From NCBI GenBank assembly GCA_903939665.1, contig CAJAHZ010000119.1:1-12112 (forward strand): a stretch of 12,112 nt of DNA, in the 5' to 3' direction. Positions 6,638 to 12,112 of the stretch are shown here, one piece after another; the stretch's first letter is position 1; every line of letters begins with the position of its first letter. The notes beneath the pieces were generated by a model. It searched no databases. It saw only the letters and a list, made by a program, of their open reading frames with translations, and had not been told where the DNA came from. The stretch comes from an uncultured Pseudomonadota bacterium (GTDB taxonomy: Bacteria > Pseudomonadota > Gammaproteobacteria > Burkholderiales > Rhodocyclaceae). Both the position numbers and the translations under genes were made by a program.

Positions 6638-7561
6638 CTAATTTTCGCCAAGTGCAGTTCGTATTGCTTTTTCATAGGCTCCAGCTTCGGGTAGGTTTGT
6701 TGGTGAGCTAAACGCGATTGATACCTGTTGAATTGTGGTTGTTTTTGGTCTCAAGGCCTTAAGCGGACGCGGAGCGCCAGCGCGAACAGGCTCACAAAGC
6801 TGAATTGGAATAAATGTTAGCGAGTTGTTCTTGAGAGGGTAGTCGGCCAATTCGCTGCCCAGACGGTCCATGATCTTGTTGTAAACCGCGTCGGGACATG
6901 CAAAGAACAAACCGCTTTGACAAAGTGATTCACGTTCAAGCAGATGACCTTTATAGATCAATTGGGGAAGAATCCGCTTGTTTACGTTCTCCCAGTTTGG
7001 CCCGGCAGATTTTCCAACATGTTCAGTCCCGTTTAGGATTGCTTCACGCTCAGCGCGATAGCTTCCAATCGTATCCATTGTTTGAACTTCCAGTGCGGCA
7101 AATTCAACAAGTTTTTTCTTTGCGTCGAGACGAGCAAGAATCCAGTCGACAAAAAATCCGCTACTTTTACGCCCTTGGACCGGGCGACCCGGTACCTTGA
7201 GTTCGCCTCCCCAGCCTTTACCGAATACCGCGACTAAATTAGCGTTCTTTTTAGCCGAATAATTGGCGATTTGTCGACCGTCCACCAAGTTGACGGTGGT
7301 GATTTTGAATGCAAGTTTGGCTACAGTCGTCAGCAGGGAGAATTCTTCGGCGTAAAGGCGAATCGGACAAATTATGACTGGTCCGCCATCTTTATCTGTG
7401 ATCGCGCATACGCCTGACTGAATACGATTACTTGCGCTGCCGATTTGTTTGGAGCATGGACCACCGATGCTCGGGCATGTTTGTTCGTTGCGCGCATTGA
7501 TTGCAGCCGCAGAGGTATCGCTTGGGGAATAGCCAAACAACTCAAAAATTTTCTTAGCCAT
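6638..7561 (-). CDS. NotI-family type II restriction endonuclease
   Basis: From the ATG at 7561-7559 the protein has 307 residues. It opens with KKIFELFGYS, like the EFFG start of NotI. Four N-terminal cysteines at 29, 36, 52 and 65 (TCPSIGGPC, SGVC, IICP) match the Cys4 iron-binding fold known from NotI. The catalytic core follows: WGGEL with Glu120, FVDWILA with Asp139, and ALEVQTMDTIGSY with Glu158-x-Gln160. NotI uses the same E...D...E-x-Q variant of the PD-(D/E)xK site, and its LEIQTMDFHGSY segment is strikingly similar. It should cut unmethylated DNA at a G+C-rich palindrome, but the site cannot be read from the sequence. At 307 residues it is shorter than NotI (383) and lacks the C-terminal tail. 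The start overlaps the methyltransferase stop by 8 bases. A longer frame to 7627 exists, but I reject it because it has no family similarity. Confidence 0.88.
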   Translation of the reverse strand: MAKKIFELFGYSPSDTSAAAINARNEQTCPSIGGPCSKQIGSASNRIQSGVCAITDKDGGPVIICPIRLYAEEFSLLTTVAKLAFKITTVNLVDGRQIANYSAKKNANLVAVFGKGWGGELKVPGRPVQGRKSSGFFVDWILARLDAKKKLVEFAALEVQTMDTIGSYRAEREAILNGTEHVGKSAGPNWENVNKRILPQLIYKGHLLERESLCQSGLFFACPDAVYNKIMDRLGSELADYPLKNNSLTFIPIQLCEPVRAGAPRPLKALRPKTTTIQQVSIAFSSPTNLPEAGAYEKAIRTALGEN

Positions 7562-8831
7562 GTGCGGCCACAGTCGTGGCGTTTGCCGTGACATTGCCTT
7601 CGAGATGTTCTCGGACTGCCTTCGCAATGGCAGTCGCCATTAATACGGGCACCGCATTTCCGACTTGTACATATTGCGAGACGCGTGAACCGAGGAAGCG
7701 ATAGTTGTCCGGAAAGGATTGCAGCCGTGCCGCCTCTCTAACAGAAAGTGTCCGATTCTGATCCGGCAGAAAGACTGTGCCCCAATGCGGGTCACACTTT
7801 GTGAGTATGGTGCTAGATAGACCGTCGAAATTAAGCCGACCATAACGTTTGGTGTGGTCGGACTTGCGTGCCTGCTGCATCCCCCGTGGCAACAGTTCGT
7901 GGGGAATGTCACGCCAAGACCCCCCCGGAGGTACATGTTGCATGCGTTCAATATTTTGTTTTGAAAGTTTTGCGGCAACGTGATTGAAAGTCACTCCGTC
8001 CGGGCTTCTCAAGCGCAACGCATATGGGCTATTGGCGTCAATTGTGTACCCCACTTCCTCTGCACCCTCCCCCATATTCAAGCGAGGAAGATCACGAATC
8101 GCTTCACCCACAGTAACCGCGGGTGCGAGGTTTATTGCATCTGCGGTATTCGGTTGCAAAGTCAGGGAGCCGCCGCCTCGAAAATTTGCGCGGCCCTTTG
8201 CAAAATGCGTCGGCGATGGATGCGTTATTTCTCCGAATCTAGAGCCGAGCAAAATTAGCCTCCAGCGTTCCTGTGGAACGCCATAGTGAGGGGCGAACAG
8301 GATTTTTACGGACAACTGGTAGCCGAGTTCGCTAAATACGTGAAGGATTTTTTCGAAGATTGCACCATCAGCCATCGACAATAATCCCGGCACATTTTCA
8401 AAAACGAACGTTTTCGGGGCAAATTCCTCTACGAATCTTGCGTAGTGCCTAAATAAGCTGTTTCTGGGGTCATTCAGAAATCGATTGGGCGCATTAATGG
8501 AAAATCCTTGGCATGGCGGACCGCCAACGAAGGCGTCCAAGGTTCCTCGCTGAATGCCTAATGATTGTCTGAGGTCCGCGGCATTAACCTTTTCGATCGA
8601 TTTGCATTCGGCACGCGTCGATGGATGGTTATGGCGGAATGTGTCTATTGCTTCTGGCATTAAATCATTGGCATACAAGCAATTGTAGCCGGCTTGGTGG
8701 AAGCCTTGCGTGATACCACCGGCGCCGCAAAAAAGATCGATTGTCGAGAGAGGTTCGACATACGGTCTGACAGCAGGCTCTGATGCAACGAGTCGAATGT
8801 TCTTATTTTTTGTCGAACGCGCAATTTCCAT
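7554..8831 (-). CDS. DNA (cytosine-5) methyltransferase of the type II restriction-modification pair
   Basis: The 425-residue protein has the C5-methyltransferase motifs in canonical order. Motif I is DLFCGAGG (32-39), motif IV GGPPCQGFS with catalytic Cys107 (103-111), motif VI ENVPG (145-149), motif VIII QERWRLILLG (187-196), motif IX REAARLQSFPD (365-375) and motif X QVGNAVP (389-395). Residues about 197-355 form the target recognition domain. It transfers a methyl group from SAM to C5 of a cytosine and so protects host DNA from the nuclease encoded next. The N-terminal extension is only about 28 residues and basic, too short for the helix-turn-helix seen in some autoregulating C5 enzymes. 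The start ATG 8831-8829 has a weak AGG SD and a good promoter upstream. The nuclease start codon lies inside its 3' end, so the methyltransferase is made first. A run of seven G falls in the VPPGGSW codons. Confidence 0.95.
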   Translation of the reverse strand: MEIARSTKNKNIRLVASEPAVRPYVEPLSTIDLFCGAGGITQGFHQAGYNCLYANDLMPEAIDTFRHNHPSTRAECKSIEKVNAADLRQSLGIQRGTLDAFVGGPPCQGFSINAPNRFLNDPRNSLFRHYARFVEEFAPKTFVFENVPGLLSMADGAIFEKILHVFSELGYQLSVKILFAPHYGVPQERWRLILLGSRFGEITHPSPTHFAKGRANFRGGGSLTLQPNTADAINLAPAVTVGEAIRDLPRLNMGEGAEEVGYTIDANSPYALRLRSPDGVTFNHVAAKLSKQNIERMQHVPPGGSWRDIPHELLPRGMQQARKSDHTKRYGRLNFDGLSSTILTKCDPHWGTVFLPDQNRTLSVREAARLQSFPDNYRFLGSRVSQYVQVGNAVPVLMATAIAKAVREHLEGNVTANATTVAAHG

Positions 8832-8863
8832 TTTCGCCTACTGTTAAAATAATCAGTGGTTTG

Positions 8864-8893
8864 ATGATAAGCGACAAGGCATCAATTCGTCAA
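8864..8893 (-). promoter_or_regulatory. Sigma70-like promoter of the restriction-modification operon
   Basis: On the minus strand TTGACG (8893-8888, five of six to the -35 consensus) is followed after 18 bases by TATCAT (8869-8864, five of six to the -10 consensus). Transcription would begin near 8857, giving a leader of about 25 bases before the methyltransferase ATG. The -35 overlaps a small inverted repeat on the plus strand, CGTC-AAAAA-GACG at 8888-8900, which could be an operator. Prediction only. Confidence 0.6.
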
Positions 8894-8942
8894 AAAGACG
8901 AGAATAAAAAATGTCTGCCCCCCATTTTTTCAGATAAAAGGA

Positions 8943-8969
8943 GCTGGCGTTCAATCGAATTCCGCCAGC
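8943..8969 (-). terminator. Possible intrinsic terminator after spoVR
   Basis: A 7-bp perfect stem GCTGGCG/CGCCAGC (8943-8949 with 8963-8969) with a 13-base loop lies about 58 bases past the spoVR stop. In the direction of spoVR transcription it is followed by TCCTTTTATC, a broken T tract. Stem and position fit termination of the prkA-yeaH-spoVR operon, insulating the restriction-modification promoter just beyond. The weak T tract keeps confidence moderate. The same stretch between 8993 and 9021 holds two mutually exclusive small stems (GCGCTC/GAGCGC and GAGC/GCTC). Confidence 0.45.
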
Positions 8970-9027
8970 GATGCGGCGAAGACAATGCCAATGCGCTCCC
9001 CAAGGTTGAGCGCAATTGCTCAATAAT

Positions 9028-10584
9028 TCACGGAGAAGCGCTTGGGCTGCGCTGCCGGCGCTTTTCGCTTTGCCGGTCGGCGACGAATTCAACGTCGCCG
9101 TCGGCATTCTGCCGTTCAAGGCGCACGGTGAATCCCCATAGGTGGGCCATGTGTTCGAGTACCGTGGTGTAGTCATCGCTCAATGGGCGGCGCTGGTGCG
9201 CAAAGTGGCGCAGGGTCAGCGAACGGTCGCCGCGCAGGTCTACGTTCCAGATCTGGATGTTCGGCTCGCGACTGCCCAGATCATATTGTTCGGAGAGTTG
9301 ACGACGCAGTGCGCGGTAGCCGGGTTCGTCATGAATGGCCTGAATTTGCAGCTTGTTGCGCGTATCGTCGTCGAGTACCGAGAAGAAGCGAAACTCGCGC
9401 ATCAGGCGCGGTGAAAGATACTGGGCGATGAAGCTTTCGTCCTTGAAATTCTGCATGGCAAATTCGAAGGTCTCACGCCAGTCCGAGCCGGCGATATCGG
9501 GAAACCATTCGCGGTCTTCCGCGGTCGGCTCTTCGCAGATGCGCCGGATGTCGCGCCACATCGCGAAGCCCAGTGCGTAGGGGTTGATCCCCGAGTAATG
9601 CTTGCTGTTGTACGGCGGCTGGTAAACGACATTGGTATGCGATTGCAGGAATTCAAGCATGAAGCCGTCGGACAGACCGCCCTCTTCATAAAGCGTATTG
9701 AGTAGCGTGTAGTGCCAGAACGTTGCCCAGCCTTCGTTCATCACCTGCGTTTGCCGTTGCGGATAGAAGTACTGGCCGATCTTGCGCACGATGCGCACGA
9801 CTTCGCGCTGCCAGGGTTCGAGCAAGGGCGCGTTTTTTTCGATGAAGTAGAGCAGGTTCTCTTCCGGTTCGCCCGGGAAGCGTGCTTCTTCGCTTGGCTC
9901 ATCGTCGTCCGGGCGGGGTGGCAGCGTACGCCACAGATCGTTAACCTGCGCCTGAAGATACGCTTCGCGCTCCTGTTGGCGCAGGGTCTCTTTTTCCAGC
10001 GACAGGTGGGGCGAGCGTTTGTAGCGGTCGACGCCGACGTTGCCCAGCGCATGGCAGGCGTCGATCAGCCGCTCCACAGACTCGACGCCGTGTCGTTCTT
10101 CGCATTGCGCGATGTAGTTCCGGGCGAAGATCAGATAGTCGACGATCGCGTCGGCGCTCGTCCATTGCTTGAATAGATGATTGCCCTTGAAGAACGAGTT
10201 GTGCCCGTAAGCGGCATGGGCGATGACCAGCGCCTGCATGGGCAGGGTGTTCTCGTCCATCAGATAGGCGATGCACGGATTGGAGTTGATGACGATCTCG
10301 TAGGCCAGCCCCATCTGGCCGCGTTTGTAGCGGTTTTCGGTGGACAGGAAATGCTTGCCGAACGACCAGTGATGGTAATAGACGGGCATGCCGATCGAGG
10401 CATAAGCGTCCATCATCTGTTCGGCGCTGATCACCTCAAGCACATGCGGATAGCAGTCGAGTTTGTAAGCTTTCGCGATGCGACCGATCGCCTCGTCGTA
10501 TTCGGCAATCGCCTCGAACGTCCATTCCGAACCGGCTGGCAGCGGCTGTTTTTTGGCGCGTGAAGCGCGCGGTTTCGTGGCCAT
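9028..10584 (-). CDS. SpoVR family protein (YcgB)
   Basis: The 518-residue protein matches the SpoVR/YcgB family in length and pattern. It has WTFEAIAEYDEAIGRIA (21-37), VYYHHWSFGKHF (68-79), AYEIVINSNPCIAYLM near 94-109, and ALVIAHAAYGHNSFFKGNHLF at 118-138. EGWATFWHYTLLNTLYEEG is at 284-302, and INPYALGFAMWRDIRRI at 333-349. The name comes from a B. subtilis spore cortex gene, but proteobacterial members do not sporulate; there the gene travels with prkA (yeaG) and yeaH and is linked to stationary-phase and nutrient stress. The biochemical activity is unknown; the clustered His, Glu and Asp suggest a metal site, which is only inference. The start ATG 10584 has AGGAG at 10595-10591 as SD, and lies 9 bases after the yeaH stop. 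Confidence 0.95.
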   Translation of the reverse strand: MATKPRASRAKKQPLPAGSEWTFEAIAEYDEAIGRIAKAYKLDCYPHVLEVISAEQMMDAYASIGMPVYYHHWSFGKHFLSTENRYKRGQMGLAYEIVINSNPCIAYLMDENTLPMQALVIAHAAYGHNSFFKGNHLFKQWTSADAIVDYLIFARNYIAQCEERHGVESVERLIDACHALGNVGVDRYKRSPHLSLEKETLRQQEREAYLQAQVNDLWRTLPPRPDDDEPSEEARFPGEPEENLLYFIEKNAPLLEPWQREVVRIVRKIGQYFYPQRQTQVMNEGWATFWHYTLLNTLYEEGGLSDGFMLEFLQSHTNVVYQPPYNSKHYSGINPYALGFAMWRDIRRICEEPTAEDREWFPDIAGSDWRETFEFAMQNFKDESFIAQYLSPRLMREFRFFSVLDDDTRNKLQIQAIHDEPGYRALRRQLSEQYDLGSREPNIQIWNVDLRGDRSLTLRHFAHQRRPLSDDYTTVLEHMAHLWGFTVRLERQNADGDVEFVADRQSEKRRQRSPSASP

Positions 10585-10590
10585 GCTTTT

Positions 10591-10595
10591 CTCCT
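10591..10595 (-). promoter_or_regulatory. Ribosome binding site of spoVR, sharing bases with the yeaH stop codon
   Basis: AGGAG at 10595-10591 on the minus strand is 6 bases from the spoVR ATG and shares two bases with the yeaH TAG (10596-10594). Ribosomes terminating on yeaH therefore sit on the SD of spoVR, which suggests coupled translation of the two proteins. Confidence 0.6.
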
Positions 10596-11865
10596 AGGCC
10601 CGCCGCTTGAAGAGTTCGCGGAACACCGGGTAGATGTCGGTGACGTTGGCGATGCGCTGCATGGCGAAGTGGTCTGGATACGTGGCTTGCAGCCTTTGAT
10701 ACTCCTCCCACAGGTTCTGCGGAGGGCCGTCGGTGATCTCGATGTAGGCAAAAAACTGGGTCAGCGGCAACAGCGAATTTTCGAGCAGCTGGCGGCAGTG
10801 CGGTGAGTCGTCGTTCCAGTTGTCGCCATCGGAAGCCTGCGCGCCGTAGATGTTCCACAGATTGCTTGGATAGCGTGCGACGACGATGTCGCGCATCAGT
10901 TCCAGCGCGCTCGATACTACGGTGCCGCCCGATTCTCGCGAGGTGAAAAAATCATCTTCATCCACCTCGGAGGCGATGGTGTGATGGCGGATGAAAACCA
11001 CTTCGATGTGTTCGTAGTTGCGGGTCAGAAAGAGGTAGAGCAGCATGAAAAACCGCTTGGCGATGTTCTTGCGTCCTTCGTCCATCGAGCCGGAAACGTC
11101 GAGCAGGCAGAACATCACCGCCTGCGTCGTCGGCACCGGTACGCGAATGCGGTTGTTGTAGCGCAGATCGAAAGTGTCGATAAAAGGCAGCGCCTCGATC
11201 TTTGCGCGCAGCTTGGCAATCTCGTGCTGTACGCGCTCGATTTCCGGCTCATCTTCGGGCCTCGGGTTTTCCAGCAGCGCCTTGAGTTCTTCTTTCAGCG
11301 CGCGGAGTTGGGCAGCGTATGGCCCGCCAATGGCGATTCGGCGCCCGGCCGCTCCGCGCATGGTCCGCCCGAGATTGATGTTGGTCGGCACGCCGCTTTG
11401 CGTGTAGCCGGCGCGAACGCTGCGATACTGTTCGATGCGCGCAAGCTGGCGCTTGACCAGGTTCGGCAAAGCCAGCTCATCGAAAAAAATGTCGAGAAAT
11501 TCGTCGCGGGTCAGCGTGAAAACAAATTCGTCCAGTCCCTCGCCGTCCTGGCTGGCCTGACTGCCGCCCTTTCCGCCGCTGCCGCCTTGCGGTCGGTCAA
11601 CCTGATCACCGCTGCTGAAACGGTCGTTGCCCGGATTTACCGTTTCCCAGACGCCGCCGCGACCGTGGCCGAACTGCGGTTCGGCAATGTCCTTGCCCGG
11701 AATGCCGATCTTCTCGCCGTTGTCGAGGTCGCGGATGCCGCGATGGTTGATGGCATCGGCCACCGCCTTGCGGATCTGCCCCTTGAACCGCCGGATGAAA
11801 CGGCTGCGGTTCACCGAGCTCTTGTTCTTGCTGTCAAACCGGCGGTCTACGATTCGCACGGTCAT
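10594..11865 (-). CDS. yeaH: YeaH/DUF444 protein with VWA domain
   Basis: The 423-residue protein has the DUF444 layout. A basic N-terminus (VDRRFDSKNKSSVNRSRFIR, RFKGQIRKAV) is followed by a Gly/Asp-rich linker (about 65-112) with HGRGGVWETVNPGNDRF. A helical region then carries LTRDEFLDIFFDELALPNL (118-136), before a C-terminal von Willebrand A-type domain. The metal-ion-dependent adhesion site is visible as DVSGSM (256-261), with Thr315 in GGTVVSSAL and Asp346 in ASDGDNW. The protein is cytoplasmic. In E. coli YeaH is co-transcribed with the kinase YeaG and both help survival under nitrogen starvation, but its molecular role is not known. The ATG at 11865 has GAGGA 4-5 bases upstream. It lies downstream of prkA but is separated from it by 181 bases of repeat-bearing DNA, and is tightly linked to spoVR. 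Confidence 0.94.
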   Translation of the reverse strand: MTVRIVDRRFDSKNKSSVNRSRFIRRFKGQIRKAVADAINHRGIRDLDNGEKIGIPGKDIAEPQFGHGRGGVWETVNPGNDRFSSGDQVDRPQGGSGGKGGSQASQDGEGLDEFVFTLTRDEFLDIFFDELALPNLVKRQLARIEQYRSVRAGYTQSGVPTNINLGRTMRGAAGRRIAIGGPYAAQLRALKEELKALLENPRPEDEPEIERVQHEIAKLRAKIEALPFIDTFDLRYNNRIRVPVPTTQAVMFCLLDVSGSMDEGRKNIAKRFFMLLYLFLTRNYEHIEVVFIRHHTIASEVDEDDFFTSRESGGTVVSSALELMRDIVVARYPSNLWNIYGAQASDGDNWNDDSPHCRQLLENSLLPLTQFFAYIEITDGPPQNLWEEYQRLQATYPDHFAMQRIANVTDIYPVFRELFKRRA

Positions 11866-12046
11866 GGCGTCCTCACCTTCTGCTTAACCTCTTTTGACGC
11901 AGAGTACGCAGAGACGCAGAGAACGCAGAGAAGAGCAAGACAGAAAGACGTTTTTAGAAAAGGTTTTCTCTCCATTCTCTGCGTCTCTGCGCCCTCTGCA
12001 CCCCAAGGGTGTTTCCTTCGGGGCACGTCGAAAGCGCTTTCCTGTC
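11866..12046. other. Gap between prkA and yeaH occupied by repeat DNA
   Basis: These 181 bases hold the CGCAGAG repeat (11897-12000), an imperfect hairpin at 12001-12023 (CCCCAAGG with CCTT-C-GGGG, one bulge) just after the prkA stop, and the SD site of yeaH at the left end. Short frames here translate into the low-complexity LCVLCVSA-type peptides typical of such repeats and are not genes. I see no clear promoter for yeaH. Confidence 0.6.
11897..12000. repeat. CGCAGAG-type dispersed repeat forming a long stem-loop
   Basis: Four copies of ACGCAGAG lie on the left arm, at 11897-11904, 11906-11913, 11914-11921 and 11923-11930, spaced 8 or 9 bases. Three inverted copies lie on the right arm, CTCTGCGT 11977-11984, CTCTGCGC 11985-11992 and CTCTGCA 11994-12000. 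Bases 11907-11923 are perfectly complementary to 11975-11991, a 17-bp stem around a 51-base loop that itself holds AGAAAA-GG-TTTTCT (11956-11969). Similar CGCAGAG repeats are scattered through many proteobacterial and other genomes between genes, though their origin and role are not settled to my knowledge. Confidence 0.85.
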
Positions 12047-12112
12047 TCACGAAGACTTCCGTACCCGCAGATACCATTCACAGAGCAGCCGCACCTGTTT
12101 CTCGGTGTAGCC
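12047..12112 (-). CDS. prkA: PrkA serine protein kinase (YeaG family), C-terminal fragment
   Basis: Only the last 21 codons and the TGA (12049-12047) are in the window; the rest of the gene lies to the right. The peptide begins GYTEKQVRLL and ends LCEWYLRVRKSS, which matches the conserved end of PrkA/YeaG, an AAA-like protein with serine kinase activity. The position immediately before yeaH and spoVR supports the call, since these three genes are a recurrent set in proteobacteria. The kinase and P-loop regions cannot be checked here. Confidence 0.82.
   Translation of the reverse strand, partial: GYTEKQVRLLCEWYLRVRKSS

Noticed and set aside
7562..7627. Upstream extension of the nuclease frame starting at 7627
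   Set aside because: It adds 22 residues read out of frame from the methyltransferase 3' end, has no similarity to the NotI family, and the ATG at 7561 gives a natural start at the KKIFELFGY segment.
8918..8930. C6 and T6 runs upstream of the methyltransferase, considered as a phase-variable promoter tract
   Set aside because: Both runs are short and lie outside the -35/-10 spacer.
9712..10563. Plus-strand open frames opposite spoVR
   Set aside because: These are antisense shadows in a G+C-rich gene; no start signals or family patterns.
11862..12081. Small minus-strand frames over the prkA-yeaH gap
   Set aside because: They are translations of the CGCAGAG repeat (LCVLCVSA-type low-complexity peptide) and overlap the prkA 3' end in the wrong frame.

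Overview
The window is a stretch of Gram-negative chromosome. It most likely comes from a betaproteobacterium of the Rhodocyclales type (Dechloromonas/Azonexus-like). This is inferred from the HemJ, PilT/PilU, YggS-ProC-YggT and PrkA-YeaH-SpoVR protein families, the high G+C, and the general look of the proteins; no species call is possible from sequence reading alone.

Layout, left to right. (1) Plus strand, 1-1931: the C-terminal end of an SDR-type NAD(P)-dependent oxidoreductase, then hemJ (heme biosynthesis), then a THUMP-domain rRNA methyltransferase of the RlmL family. (2) Minus strand, 4136-1928: pilT and pilU, the two type IV pilus retraction ATPases. The pilU stop codon overlaps the stop codon of the methyltransferase, tail to tail. 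(3) Plus strand, 4206-6546: yggS, proC, yggT and a DUF167/YggU gene packed as one operon, behind an extended -10 promoter in the pilT/yggS divergent gap. (4) Minus strand, 8831-6638: a two-gene type II restriction-modification operon, a C5-cytosine methyltransferase followed by a NotI-family restriction endonuclease, with its own good sigma70-like promoter. By eye this block is less G+C-rich than its neighbours and looks like acquired DNA. (5) Minus strand, 12112-9028: the 3' end of prkA (serine protein kinase YeaG family), then yeaH (DUF444, VWA domain) and a SpoVR-family gene (ycgB), a well-known stress/starvation gene set. A dispersed CGCAGAG-type repeat that folds into a long hairpin sits between prkA and yeaH.

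No gene-free stretch exceeds 300 bases. The longest are 8832-9027 (a possible terminator, then the methyltransferase promoter), 11866-12046 (the repeat) and 6547-6637 (convergent gap with only a weak hairpin).

The part most worth attention is the NotI-family restriction-modification module. Its nuclease keeps the four N-terminal cysteines expected for the iron-binding fold and a Glu-x-Gln variant of the PD-(D/E)xK active site, but is shorter than NotI and has an unknown recognition sequence. The rest of the window is mostly conserved housekeeping content. I saw no clearly new multi-gene system.
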